Assembly: GCF_022819085.1 (NCBI RefSeq)
Contig: NZ_JALHAG010000001.1
Coordinates: forward strand, 889,395 to 953,394
From: Planococcus ruber
GTDB taxonomy: Bacteria; Bacillota; Bacilli; Bacillales_A; Planococcaceae
Length of the DNA stretch: 64,000 nucleotides
Direction: 5' to 3'
This document shows positions 33,601 to 41,918 of this stretch, one piece after another. A program made the position numbers and the translations under genes. The notes under the pieces were generated by a model. That model searched no databases and was not told the DNA's origin. It saw only the letters and a program-made list of their open reading frames with translations. How positions within the stretch are numbered: the stretch's first letter is position 1; each line of letters opens with the position of its first letter.

Positions 33601-35239
33601 AGTTCGCGGTTCAACTCCTGGAGTAGAGTTGATTTCTCCGCCTCCGCATCATGATATCTATTCGATTGAAGACTTGGCGGAGTTGATCTATAACTTGAAA
33701 AACGCTAATCCAATGGCCCGCATCAGCGTAAAACTGGTATCGGCAGTTGGAGTAGGAACCATTGCAGCGGGCGTTGCCAAGGGACGTGCTGATGTCGTGT
33801 TGATCAGCGGATATGATGGCGGTACCGGCGCTGCGCCGAAAACTAGTTTAAAGCATACTGGTTTGCCTTGGGAAATTGGTTTGGCGGAAACGCACCAAAC
33901 GCTTTTATTGAATGGTTTGCGTGACCGGATCGTTGTTGAAACGGACGGGAAGATGATGACGGGCCGTGATGTGGTGACTGCGGCCTTGCTTGGCGCGGAA
34001 GAGTTCGGTTTTTCGACAGCTCCGTTAGTGGTGCTTGGCTGCGTCATGATGCGCGTCTGCCATATGGACACCTGTCCGGTCGGAATCGCTACGCAAAATC
34101 CGGAGCTGCGCAAGAAATACATGGGAGATCCAGAGCACGTTGCAAACTTCATGCGCTTTGTGGCCCAGGAAGCGCGCGAGTTGATGGCGGAACTTGGATT
34201 CCGGACTATTAACGAAATGATCGGAAGAACAGATGTGATCGAAGCGAAACAGGCAGTAGACCATTGGAAAGCCGGTGGACTCGACCTGTCTGCATTATTG
34301 CATCAGCCGGATCTTCCTGAAAAAGTAGGACGCTATGCAACTGTAAAGCAAGACCACGAATTGAAAAATACTTTGGATTATACCGAATTGCTGCCGCGCG
34401 CCAGAAAAGCGATCGAATCGGGTGAGCGAGTGGATGTCACAACTGCCATCCGAAACATCCATCGCGCAACCGGGACAATCATCGGCTATGCCGTATCCAA
34501 GAAGTATGGAGCAGAAGGATTGCCGGAAGATACGATCAATTTCAATTTCCAAGGTTCTGCCGGCCAAAGTTTCGGTGCGTTCATCCCTAAAGGAATGACG
34601 CTTAAACTGATTGGAGATGCAAATGATTTTGTCGGAAAAGGGTTATCCGGAGGGAAAATCATCGTCTATCCGGCAAGTGATTCGACGTTTATTCCTGAAA
34701 ACAATGTCATTATCGGGAATGTTTCATTCTACGGAGCTTCTGCAGGTGAAGCATATATCCGCGGAATTGCCGGAGAACGTTTTGCGGTCCGCAACAGTGG
34801 AGCGAACATCGTTGTTGAAGGCGTCGGAGACCACGGTTGTGAATATATGACCGGAGGGCGCGTTGTCATCTTGGGCGAGACCGGCAAAAACTTTGCAGCC
34901 GGCATGTCGGGCGGCATTGCCTATGTATTGAACGAAGACGGGACATTTGCTGAGCGCTGCAATGCGGAGCTTGTCCATATGCAGCCGCTTGTCGAACCGG
35001 GAGAAATGGAAGATTTGCGCCAAATGATTGAACAGCACGTTCACTATACAGGAAGCAAGAACGCAAAACGCTTGCTCGACAACTGGAAAATCTATTCTGC
35101 TAAATTTGTCCGGGTTATTCCAAAAGCTTATTTGAAAATCAATGAACGCATCAACAAATTGCAGGAAAGCGGAATGGCCAGACCGGAAGCTGAAATGGCA
35201 GCGTTTGAAGAAAGCAAAATGGCAACCGGAAAAGCGTAA
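30653..35239 (+). CDS. gltA: Glutamate synthase (NADPH) large subunit
   Basis: 1528 residues. With GltB it converts glutamine plus 2-oxoglutarate to two glutamates. The N-terminal class II amidotransferase begins at the nucleophile Cys in [12 protein letters not shown] after a short propeptide ([18 protein letters not shown]...). The FMN-binding synthase domain includes [26 protein letters not shown] and [15 protein letters not shown]. The iron-sulfur cysteines are in [19 protein letters not shown]. The C-terminal GXGXG beta-helix domain follows ([14 protein letters not shown]...). Start ATG 30653 has GGAGGCG 7 bases upstream; the frame to 30551 runs through the promoter. In B. subtilis this operon is activated by GltC; no gltC lies beside it here. 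Confidence 0.96.
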   Translation: MSKREYPQQQGLYHPDQEHEACGIGMIANINGEKSHAIVQNAINILCNLEHRGGQSSDTSTGDGAGILTQIPHRFFLKQCEKEGIILPEAGKYGIGMIFMPQDYGLRMKTKEIIKQIVEEEGQECLGWRPVPVNDSFVGKVALKTKPVIRQVFIAASENLGDRMALERKLYVIRKRIEMVMGGNEDFKDVYFSSLSAGTIVYKGMLIPEQLDSFYIDLNHPEFKSALALVHSRFSTNTFPSWQRSHPNRYSIHNGEFNTLRGNVNWMRARQTLCSSPYFNEQELQKVLPVIDESGSDSSMFDNCFEFLHLSGRSLAHTAMMMVPEPWVNDPTIRKEKKDFYEFHSTLMEPWDGPAALVFTDGRQIAACLDRNGLRPARYYVTKTGMIVLGSEVGALDIFADDIIYKDRLRPGKMLLVDLEEGKIIPDEEIKMQMAKELPYKDWIEDNLLDLEDLPAPSLPEQTLTKEQFKEQQLAFGYTTEEVQKIIKPLATEGKDPVGSMGYDSPLAVLSKKPQLLYNYFKQLFAQVTNPPIDAIREHIITAARTTIGAEGNLVDPRPESSRHIRLETPVLTNSELERLRQQKLVEFQAVTLPILFEKSGGPEAMERELEELFVKAEQAYEAGATLLILSDRGVDETHVAIPALLAVSGLHHHFIRKGTRTKVSILLESAEPREVHHFAALLGYGAEGINPYLALRTLEDLIEQEDIVGISYEKAEASYINAVTDGIIKVLSKMGISTIQSYRGAQIFEAVGIHMDVIDRYFTRTSSRLGGIGLDIIAKEAMMRHEQAYPERKTGDRFLEAGDEYQYRANGETHQYNPLTIHTLQQACRTNDYQVFKKYTSLLTKETSNVQSLRGLMEFKKRTPVPIEEVETIEEICARFKTGAMSFGSISQEAHEALAIAMNRIGGRSNSGEGGEQVSRFVPDENGDSRRSAIKQVASGRFGVTSHYLVNADEIQIKVAQGAKPGEGGHLPGKKVYPWVAEVRGSTPGVELISPPPHHDIYSIEDLAELIYNLKNANPMARISVKLVSAVGVGTIAAGVAKGRADVVLISGYDGGTGAAPKTSLKHTGLPWEIGLAETHQTLLLNGLRDRIVVETDGKMMTGRDVVTAALLGAEEFGFSTAPLVVLGCVMMRVCHMDTCPVGIATQNPELRKKYMGDPEHVANFMRFVAQEARELMAELGFRTINEMIGRTDVIEAKQAVDHWKAGGLDLSALLHQPDLPEKVGRYATVKQDHELKNTLDYTELLPRARKAIESGERVDVTTAIRNIHRATGTIIGYAVSKKYGAEGLPEDTINFNFQGSAGQSFGAFIPKGMTLKLIGDANDFVGKGLSGGKIIVYPASDSTFIPENNVIIGNVSFYGASAGEAYIRGIAGERFAVRNSGANIVVEGVGDHGCEYMTGGRVVILGETGKNFAAGMSGGIAYVLNEDGTFAERCNAELVHMQPLVEPGEMEDLRQMIEQHVHYTGSKNAKRLLDNWKIYSAKFVRVIPKAYLKINERINKLQESGMARPEAEMAAFEESKMATGKA

Positions 35240-35303
35240 GCGGCTGATCAGCTCCGAAAAATGTAGGCGTCAATATATGCAAGTAAAGAATTGGAGGGAT
35301 TTG

Positions 35304-36791
35304 ATGGGAAAAGCGACTGGTTTTATGGAATACAGCCGGCAAACAATAAAAGAACGAGATCCGGCCGTACGGAAAAAAGATTGGTCGGATTATACAATCC
35401 CCCTTTCAGATGAAGAAGTAAGAAAGCAGGGCGCACGCTGCATGGATTGCGGTGTGCCGACATGCCAGTCCGGCATGGAGCTGGAAGGGGCAACTACGGG
35501 CTGCCCGGTTTATCACCTGATTCCGGAATGGAATGACCTGGTTTACCGGGGGCAATGGAAAGAAGCGCTGCGCCGGGAGCACGTCATGAACAACTTTCCG
35601 GAATTCACGGGAATGGCTTGTCCTGCTCCTTGTGAAGGAGCCTGCGTTCTCGGAATTAATGAACCGCCAGTGGCCATTCGGACAGTCGAGCGGTCGATCA
35701 TCGAAAAAGGATTCGCAGAAGGATGGGTTGTTCCGGAACCGCCCCTTTCAAGAACCGGCAAAAAAGTGGCAGTCATCGGTTCGGGTCCAGCCGGGCTTGC
35801 AGCTGCAGCGCAATTGAATAAGGCAGGGCATCTCGTGACGGTATTTGAAAGAAGCGACCGGGTCGGCGGCTTGCTGACTTATGGAATTCCGGAAATGAAA
35901 TTATCGTATGACGTCGTGCTTCGCCGGGTGAAAATACTGGAACAAGAAGGCATCACATTCATTACGAATACGGAAGTCGGAAAAGATTATCCGGTTTCAG
36001 CGCTTCGTTCGGATTTTGATGCGGTAATTATGTGTACAGGCGCGGCTGTACATCGCGATATCGTGGTAGAAGGGCGTGAGTTGAAAGGGGTCCACTATGC
36101 AATGGATTTCTTGCGCGCCAATACAAAAAGCTTGCTGGACTCCAATTTGACGGACGGCAATTACATTTCTGCTGAAGGGAAAAATGTGATTGTCATCGGC
36201 GGCGGCGATACGGGAACAGACTGCCTGGCTACTTCTGTCCGCCACAACTGCAAAAGCTTAGTGCAGTTTGATGTCTATGACAAAAAAGGCGCATTGCGGG
36301 ATGATTTGGGCAATCCGTGGCCGCAATACCCTCGGATCCACCGGGTCGAATACGGACAAAAAGAAGCCGCAGCTGCTTTCGGCGAAGATCCAAGAGCTTT
36401 CGCTGTGATGACGAAAAAGTTCGTAGGCGACGAAAACGGCCAGCTGACAGAAGTTCATACGGTGAATGTGAAGTTGAAAATTGATGAATCAGGCAACCGC
36501 ATCCGCGAGGAAATTCCGGGTACGGAAAAAGTCTGGAAAGCAGATCTCGTCTTGATTGCAATCGGCTTTAGCGGTCCTGACCAGAAATTCATTGAACAGA
36601 TGGAAGTGGAAACGCGCGCAAACTCCACGGTGGACGCAGAATACGGAAAATACAAAACAAATGTGGAGGGCGTTTTTGCAGCTGGTGATATGCGGAGAGG
36701 CCAGAGCTTAATCGTATGGGCAATAAATGAAGGACGAGAAGCAGCAAGGGAATGCGACCGTTATTTAATGGAATCCACAGTCTTGCCTTAA
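35304..36791 (+). CDS. gltB: Glutamate synthase (NADPH) small subunit
   Basis: 495 residues. It supplies electrons from NADPH to GltA. The N-terminal cysteine clusters bind [4Fe-4S] (GARCMDCGVPTCQSG... TGCPV and MACPAPCEGACVLG). The FAD fold starts at VAVIGSGPAGLAAAAQL, the NADPH fold at VIVIGGGDTGTDC, and VFAAGDMRRGQSLIVWAI + NEGREAA closes the flavin site. Start ATG 35304 follows GGAGGG. The gap to gltA is 64 bases with no terminator, so the two are co-transcribed. The longer frame from 35142 overlaps gltA and is not real coding sequence. Confidence 0.96.
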   Translation: MGKATGFMEYSRQTIKERDPAVRKKDWSDYTIPLSDEEVRKQGARCMDCGVPTCQSGMELEGATTGCPVYHLIPEWNDLVYRGQWKEALRREHVMNNFPEFTGMACPAPCEGACVLGINEPPVAIRTVERSIIEKGFAEGWVVPEPPLSRTGKKVAVIGSGPAGLAAAAQLNKAGHLVTVFERSDRVGGLLTYGIPEMKLSYDVVLRRVKILEQEGITFITNTEVGKDYPVSALRSDFDAVIMCTGAAVHRDIVVEGRELKGVHYAMDFLRANTKSLLDSNLTDGNYISAEGKNVIVIGGGDTGTDCLATSVRHNCKSLVQFDVYDKKGALRDDLGNPWPQYPRIHRVEYGQKEAAAAFGEDPRAFAVMTKKFVGDENGQLTEVHTVNVKLKIDESGNRIREEIPGTEKVWKADLVLIAIGFSGPDQKFIEQMEVETRANSTVDAEYGKYKTNVEGVFAAGDMRRGQSLIVWAINEGREAARECDRYLMESTVLP

Positions 36792-36799
36792 TAAATGGG

Positions 36800-36828
36800 A
36801 GACCAGACAATTGTCTGGTCTTTTTTTA
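36800..36828 (+). terminator. Terminator of gltAB
   Basis: AGACCAGACAATTGTCTGGTC hairpin followed by seven T. Confidence 0.9.
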
Positions 36829-36880
36829 GTAGAAAAGTCTTTAAAAAGTTAAATAGAAAGAAAATTTAGAAAATGTTGTA

Positions 36881-36909
36881 TTGAGACTCTGATTCATATA
36901 TACTATAGT
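36881..36909 (+). promoter_or_regulatory. Sigma A promoter of the small exported protein gene
   Basis: TTGAGA (36881-36886), 17-base spacer, TATAGT (36904-36909). Transcription should start near 36916, giving a leader of about 110 bases. Confidence 0.65.
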
Positions 36910-36914
36910 AGGCG

Positions 36915-37004
36915 CATCAAGATTAACATTACTAGGTATTCCTGCTAGGCTCAAAAGGATCAGGCATGACTGCGTAGAGCAGTTAAACTTGTGTTCGCCA
37001 CACT
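36915..37004 (+). other. Possible structured 5' leader RNA
   Basis: The leader can close as CA-T-CAAG (36915-36921) with CTTG-TG (36988-36993). It contains ACTGC-GTAGA-GCAGT (36969-36983), and an alternative hairpin GTGT-TCGCC-ACAC (36991-37003) competes with the closing stem. An AGG/CCT pair lies at 36934-36943. It matches no riboswitch class whose consensus I could recall. No terminator stem is present; the ribosome site is 10-17 bases beyond. Confidence 0.35.
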
Positions 37005-37028
37005 ATCTAATTGTCGGGAGGAAGAAGA

Positions 37029-37451
37029 ATGTTCAAAAAAGGCTTTGTTGCATTACTGCTATCTGTACTTCTTGCTGTTATGGTTGGAACGACTGCTTTT
37101 GCTGAAGAGGCAGTGATTACTCCGGAAATCGCACAAGCGCTTAGTGAAGTGGAACAAGTAAATGCTGAAATTTACGGCGAAATTGCAAAAGGGCAGGTAC
37201 TGGCAGATCAATTATATGAAGAATACCTTTTAGCTGTTAATGAAGCTGGAGAAACGGCTCAATTAAAGGCTGATTATGAAAAGAAACTAACGAAAATCAT
37301 TTCTGAAGTCGATGTAAAGACCCAGGAGATTACACGCCACGGCGTTGAAAAGGCTAGAGAATCAGGCCTTAATGTGGAAATTGAATGGATTCCTGTTCAG
37401 TTTGCAGATCGCATCGCTTTAATCGACCCAATACGAGTAGTGAGCTGGTAA
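37029..37451 (+). CDS. Small exported helical protein, unknown function
   Basis: 140 residues. Signal peptide at residues 1-24 (FVALLLSVLLAVMVGTTAFA, cleavage before EEAVITPE). The mature part is acidic and helical with regular hydrophobics (ALSEVEQVNAEIYGEIAKGQ, LKADYEKKLTKIISEVDVKT), then a short strand region (VEIEWIPVQFADRIALIDPI). No catalytic motif, cysteine or anchor is seen. Start ATG 37029 follows GGGAGGAAG. A long leader with possible structure precedes it and a strong terminator follows, so it is monocistronic. I do not recognise the family. Confidence 0.75.
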   Translation: MFKKGFVALLLSVLLAVMVGTTAFAEEAVITPEIAQALSEVEQVNAEIYGEIAKGQVLADQLYEEYLLAVNEAGETAQLKADYEKKLTKIISEVDVKTQEITRHGVEKARESGLNVEIEWIPVQFADRIALIDPIRVVSW

Positions 37452-37483
37452 TTTTCAATGGATAAAACCCCATAGATAAAGTA

Positions 37484-37523
37484 AGATGAGAGTATCGGAA
37501 AACCGATACTCTCATCTTTTTCT
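37484..37523 (+). terminator. Strong terminator
   Basis: AGATGAGAGTATCGG, four-base loop, perfect complement, then TTTT. It lies between the exported-protein gene and the HD-GYP gene. Confidence 0.9.
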
Positions 37524-37538
37524 AAAGGACGTGTAATC

Positions 37539-38459
37539 GTGAAAGGCTTAGATATATTGAAGAATGGATACCTCGAAAAAGTGAATAATGATTCGACAAC
37601 TCTAAGTCTACTTGGACGTGGAAATAGTTTGGAAATAATGAAGCAAGAAATTCAAAAAGATCGACTATTCATTCTTTTTCCAGGGGAAGATGCCGACGTT
37701 GAAGAGTTTTATTATATAATTGAAGGTGAAATCGAAGGCGAAATTGATGGTGAGAAAATAAAGTTGTACACCAATGATTTTTTTTCTGCGAAAAATTTAG
37801 AAACTACAGTCGATTTTTATACTAAATCGGATGTTGTTCTTTTATCGATTTCAACAGCTCCAGTTTTTCAAGAGTTGAGTGAAGAAATCAAGGAATTGAA
37901 AAAAATTGGAGAAGCGGTCGAGCAGAAAGACCGCTATACTTTTAATCATAGTTCACGTGTAGCGCACTATGCAGTGAAAACAGCGACTAAAATGAAATTG
38001 CCGAAGCAAAGAATCCAGAATTTATATTCTGCGGCTTTTCTTCATGACATCGGCAAGATTAATATACCTGAAGAAGTTTTAAAGAAACCTGGTAAATTGA
38101 CGGATTATGAATTTGAGTTGATTAAAAAGCACCCTGGTGATGGTGCGGCAATGATTCGAGAAACACCTTACGCAGAGCTTGCAGACATCGTTGAGCAGCA
38201 CCATGAACGCATAAATGGGCGAGGCTACCCGTTCGGGCTGGTGGATCAAGAAATTTTGATGGAAGCGAAGATTATCGGAGTATGCGATACGTTTGATGCA
38301 ATGACCGAAGACCGGGCCTACCGAAAAGCCTTTACAGCTGAATTTGCGATGGCCGAAATTAAACAGCTAGCGGGTATTCAATATGATCCAAAAGTGGTCG
38401 AAGCTTTTGAACAAGTGATAAAAGAAGAAGGCAAAATTACGGAAAACTCTTCGGATTAA
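37539..38459 (+). CDS. Cupin-like sensor plus HD-GYP phosphodiesterase
   Basis: 306 residues. Residues 30-112 look like a small beta-barrel cupin (LFPGEDADVEEFYYIIEGEI + EGEIDGEKIKLYTNDFF). Residues 125-300 are an HD-GYP domain: HSSRVAHYAV, AAFLHDIGKINIPEEVLKKP (HD), IKKHPGDGAAMI, VEQHHERINGRGYPFGL (HHE and GYP), and VCDTFDAMTEDRAYR. The metal ligands and GYP motif are present, so c-di-GMP (or related dinucleotide) hydrolysis is likely. No membrane segment, so it is a soluble, ligand-controlled enzyme by inference. Start GTG 37539. No GGDEF protein is nearby. Confidence 0.87.
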   Translation: MKGLDILKNGYLEKVNNDSTTLSLLGRGNSLEIMKQEIQKDRLFILFPGEDADVEEFYYIIEGEIEGEIDGEKIKLYTNDFFSAKNLETTVDFYTKSDVVLLSISTAPVFQELSEEIKELKKIGEAVEQKDRYTFNHSSRVAHYAVKTATKMKLPKQRIQNLYSAAFLHDIGKINIPEEVLKKPGKLTDYEFELIKKHPGDGAAMIRETPYAELADIVEQHHERINGRGYPFGLVDQEILMEAKIIGVCDTFDAMTEDRAYRKAFTAEFAMAEIKQLAGIQYDPKVVEAFEQVIKEEGKITENSSD

Positions 38460-38494
38460 CGAAAAGAGAAGTTAGATCAATAGGTAAATTCTGC

Positions 38495-38530
38495 GGCACC
38501 TTCGGCTTAGAAGGTGTCTTTCTTTTTTCC
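38495..38530 (+). terminator. Terminator of the HD-GYP gene
   Basis: GGCACCTT (38495-38502) pairs with AAGGTGTC (38511-38518), then a T-rich run. Confidence 0.8.
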
Positions 38531-38608
38531 TTTTTTATGTTTGAAATGAGCTGGAAAAGTCAATACTAGGAGCACAGTGTATTTTAAAACTGAAAAGGAG
38601 AGATGAAA

Positions 38609-39136
38609 ATGGCTAGAAATTCAGGCGGCATGTTTGGCAAGCTCGTGTTATTAGGCGTAGGTGCAGTAATCGGAGCAGCGATGACGCAGAAAAAAGTAGA
38701 TTCAAACGGCAATGAAACTTCCCAAGCCAGCAATTTGAAAGAGAACGTGAAGAAAGGTTTAGACCGCTTCAATGAACAATCCGGCGGCATGGTTGATAAA
38801 GTGAAACCGGGAGTCAGCAAAGCGGTGGAAACAGTCAAAAGCGCCATTGAAGGACAGCAGAAAATGATGGACAAAGAAAAAGACATGTTGGATAAAGCGA
38901 ATCAGACGCTGCAGGATGAAGTGGGCGGCGAAACGAACAAAGATTCCTCTTCCGCATCTAAAACTTCTGGCGGCGCTTCAGGCACATCCAATACGAGTTC
39001 TTCAAGCAGCGTCTCACCGGATACTTCAACTCCGAGCGGCGGGGTCTACGGCGGCAGTACGGATTACAGCGAGTCGCTGAAAAAAGATTTATCCAAAGAT
39101 TCTTCTTCAAGCGATAAATCGACATTCGACAAATAA
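38609..39136 (+). CDS. YtxH-like small membrane-associated protein with Ser-rich tail
   Basis: 175 residues. Residues 8-26 form a single glycine/alanine-rich hydrophobic segment (MFGKLVLLGVGAVIGAAMTQ) like YtxH proteins, followed by an amphipathic Lys/Glu helix (residues 40-105) and a Ser/Thr/Gly-rich low-complexity end. Start ATG 38609, since AAAGGAGAG lies 7 bases upstream; the ATG at 38603 is too close. Probably membrane-tethered; function unknown. It resembles in design the 1197-2012 protein but has no UPF0180 domain. Confidence 0.72.
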   Translation: MARNSGGMFGKLVLLGVGAVIGAAMTQKKVDSNGNETSQASNLKENVKKGLDRFNEQSGGMVDKVKPGVSKAVETVKSAIEGQQKMMDKEKDMLDKANQTLQDEVGGETNKDSSSASKTSGGASGTSNTSSSSSVSPDTSTPSGGVYGGSTDYSESLKKDLSKDSSSSDKSTFDK

Positions 39137-39239
39137 AAACGAATATTTCAACCCGAAAGCTATTGCTCGCAAGCCTATGAGCTCTAGCTTTTTTTAAGCC
39201 TTAAAATAAACTGAAAATTAAGAAAGTTCGAGGTGTATC

Positions 39240-40655
39240 ATGTTTGATTCCTACCAGGTCAAGCCTTTTTTGATGAAATGTTCGATGACCATAAGGTGCC
39301 CAAACCGCATTACCGCAAATTTTATGATATATTGCAGCGGTTTTCCGAAGAAGAGCTTAAAGAGAAGCATGATACAGCTCAGCTGGCATTTTTGCGGCAA
39401 GGGATTACCTTTACGGTTTACAACAATAATGTCGGTACGGAAAGAACCATGCCTTTTGATTTTGTGCCCATAATCATTTCGAGGGACGAGTGGCAAACCA
39501 TCGAAAAAGGGATGATCCAGCGTACTGAAGCGCTAAACCGTTTTCTTGACGACGTCTATCATGAACAAAAAATCCTTGAGGAAGGCCTTGTGCCCCGGCA
39601 CCTAGTTGAAGAAAATCCCTATTACTATGCGAAGCAGGTGAAAGGAATTGATATTCCTCTCCAGAACCATATTTTCCTGGCCGGCATCGATTTAATACGC
39701 GATGAATTTGGGAAGTACCATGTTCTTGAAGACAATCTGCGGAATCCTTCCGGCATGTCCTATGTGTACCAGAACCGTTATGTCATGAGACAGGTATATC
39801 CCGATTTCTTCGCCAACCATTCGGTGCATGCGCTTGAACATCAACTGTCTTATCTTCATCAGGCCATGCTGGACCATATGCCGAACACCTCGAATGAAAA
39901 ACCTTTTGCGGTTTTATTAACGCCGGGAATGTATACCTCAGCCTATTACGACCATGTTTTTCTGGCGCAGCAAATGGGCATCGATTTAGTGGAGGGAAGG
40001 GACTTAATCGTCAAGGGGAATATCGTCTATATGAAGTCGATCCGCGGACTGCAGCGGGTGGATATTATCTATCGCCGGATTGACGACGATTTTCTTGATC
40101 CGCACGCTTTCAGGGAAGATTCAGCGCTTGGAGTGCCTGGACTGTTGGAAGCTTACCGGCATGGGAATGTCGCCATATTGAACGGCATTGGCAACGGCGT
40201 CGCAGACGATAAGGCGATCTATGCTTATGTGCCTGACATGATCCGCTACTATCTCGGTGAAGAGCCGATCATCGATAATGTAAAAACGTATTTGCTCAGC
40301 AATCCAGAAGACCGCGAATGGGTTCTTGACCATCTTGAAGAACTTGTCGTAAAAAATGTGGGGGCATCCGGCGGCTACGATATGCTCGTTGGTCCCCATG
40401 CCTCCAAAGAACTGATCGAGAAATTCCGGGAGAAGATCATCGAATCTCCCCACCAGTACATTGCGCAGCCAACGATCAAGCTTTCAAGAGCCCCGGGCAT
40501 ATCAAGGCGAGGAGTTTTATCCATGCCACGTCGATTTGCGGGTATTCGTTATGAGAGGCAAAGAAACGCGGGTGCTTCCTGGCGGGCTGTCGCGAGTTGC
40601 CTTGAAGCAAGGGTTTCTCGTCGTTAACTCTTCCCAAGGGGGCGGCGGAAAATAA
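39240..40655 (+). pseudogene. Circularly permuted ATP-grasp gene, two frameshifts
   Basis: The reconstructed product is about 472 residues of the circularly permuted ATP-grasp family that clusters with alpha-E and transglutaminase-like genes. From 39240 the frame reads MFDSYQVKPF, then shifts in a run of six T (39266-39271); one more T would restore FFDEMFDDHKVPKPHYRKFY, the family N-terminus. The middle (39278 onward: GLVPRHLVEENPYYY, GASGGYDMLVGPHAS) is intact. At CCCCGGG (40491-40497) an extra base breaks the frame; the true continuation [20 protein letters not shown] + ...[16 protein letters not shown] lies in another frame and ends at 40655. The family is poorly characterised. Either real decay or two sequencing indels. 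Confidence 0.85.
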
Positions 40656-40681
40656 AGAAAAAGAGGACAGGGAGCTTCTTG

Positions 40682-40968
40682 ATGCTTAGCCGAGTCGCAA
40701 ATGCTTTGTATTGGATGTGTTGGAAGAGGGCAAAGTTTCGCATTATTCTTGAGAACTTTACGCCAAATTGGATGAAATGCGAACCGAATTCAACGAAGTA
40801 AAAATTGAAGAATTTACGACAGATGAAATGATGGATTTTCTCAACCATTTCCAGGATGGCTGCAATGAGATTTCGCAGCTTTTCTCCAAGACCTATTATT
40901 TAATCGATCCAACCATTCAAGAAACAGGTTTCAGCCAATCCCAATCCATGAGTGCAGAGGAGATCAGT
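40682..40968 (+). pseudogene. Alpha-E domain gene remnant with large internal deletion
   Basis: The alpha-E start MLSRVANALYWM is present (40682-40717) but runs out of frame into a C-terminal alpha-E piece (LEEGKVSHYS, in-frame TGA at 40750-40752, then ELYAKLDEMRTEFNEVK and FLNHFQDGCNEISQLFSKTY). About 700 bases of the usual 310-codon gene are missing; the size is estimated from family length. The remnant stays open into the transglutaminase frame. It occupies the expected place between the ATP-grasp and transglutaminase genes. Confidence 0.8.
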
Positions 40969-40971
40969 TCT

Positions 40972-41823
40972 ATGAAATATCAAATTGAACATACCAATAT
41001 TTTTAAATATGAATCCATCGTCGACCAAAGCATGAATTCAATCCGGCTGAAGCCCAGAACCGATGAATGCCAGCGTCTGCTTTCTTACCGGGCTGACATT
41101 ACTCCTGCTTCTGTAACAAAGGAACATATCGATATTTGGGGGAACCACGTCGAAACCTTTTTCATTGCGGAGCATCATGAGCATCTTGAAGTGAAAGCAA
41201 CCTCGATTGTCAGCATCCAGAAAAGCCCATTTATCCACCGGATCGACTATTCGCCGGAAATGAATGCGATTTTCCATTCTCAATTATTCAGCGAACATTA
41301 TTTAGCTTTCCTGAGCAATACCGCTTACACTTACCTGTCGCCGGAACAAATGGCGCGGGTGGATGAAGAATTAGGAGAGATGAAGAATCCGGTGCAGTAT
41401 TCGATTGACGTCATGGAATACATCCATAGCCATTTTACTTATGATGGAGAATCGACCAATGTGTCGACAAAAGCGGAAGAGTCATTTGAATTGCGGAAAG
41501 GGGTTTGCCAAGACCTGACCCATGTCATGCTGGGAATTTTGCGGGCCAAACAGATTCCGGCGCGTTATGTGAGCGGCTATTTGTACGTGGGCGAAAATTC
41601 GGCGCTTGTCGGAGATGCGGCAAGCCATGCCTGGGTGGAAGTGATGGTGCCGGGAATCGGCTGGGTCGGCCTGGATCCGACCAATAACGTGGAAGCGCTG
41701 GAACATCATATTCGCGTCGGAGTGGGACGGGATTATAACGATGTCAGCCTGGTCCAAGGCGTCTACCGCGGCGGCAGCCAGTCCCTTGAAGTGAAAGTTT
41801 CCGTCAGCCTTCTGGATCAGTAA
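40972..41823 (+). CDS. Transglutaminase-like protein of the ATP-grasp/alpha-E operon
   Basis: 283 residues. The N-terminal beta domain (MKYQIEHTNIFKYESIVDQS) is the bacterial transglutaminase-associated N-terminus; the C-terminal papain-like domain holds the triad Cys in RKGVCQDLTHVMLGILRAKQ, His in ASHAWVEVMVPGIGWVGLD and Asp in GLDPTNN. Start ATG 40972 has AGAGGAG 8 bases upstream; the open frame extends upstream into the alpha-E remnant, so a fusion product is formally possible. The gene itself is intact. Such proteins are probably amide-hydrolysing or ligating enzymes working with the ATP-grasp partner, which is broken here. Confidence 0.87.
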   Translation: MKYQIEHTNIFKYESIVDQSMNSIRLKPRTDECQRLLSYRADITPASVTKEHIDIWGNHVETFFIAEHHEHLEVKATSIVSIQKSPFIHRIDYSPEMNAIFHSQLFSEHYLAFLSNTAYTYLSPEQMARVDEELGEMKNPVQYSIDVMEYIHSHFTYDGESTNVSTKAEESFELRKGVCQDLTHVMLGILRAKQIPARYVSGYLYVGENSALVGDAASHAWVEVMVPGIGWVGLDPTNNVEALEHHIRVGVGRDYNDVSLVQGVYRGGSQSLEVKVSVSLLDQ

Positions 41824-41918
41824 CCATAATTTCAATAATTGATTTACGGCAAAAAAATCCGATCCGTGACATAATGGAGGAAGGTGTACGTTTTTGAACG
41901 GAAAAGGAGCAATAATAA

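Noticed and set aside
35142-35303. N-terminal extension of GltB
   Set aside because: Overlaps the gltA coding region in another frame; ATG 35304 has a good ribosome site and family N-terminus.
36915-37004. Known riboswitch (c-di-GMP, c-di-AMP, fluoride, purine, SAM, TPP)
   Set aside because: The conserved core sequences I remember for these classes are absent; kept only as a possible structured leader.
38536-38561. SigB promoter for the YtxH-like gene at 38609
   Set aside because: GTTTGA-N14-GTCAAT has lost the GGG core of the -10, so it is too weak to claim.
40461-40655. Separate 64-aa gene
   Set aside because: It is the out-of-frame C-terminus of the ATP-grasp gene ([24 protein letters not shown]).
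39240-40655. Programmed frameshifting in the ATP-grasp gene
   Set aside because: The two sites are far apart, of opposite sign and without a usual slippery heptamer plus structure; the adjoining alpha-E gene is also broken.
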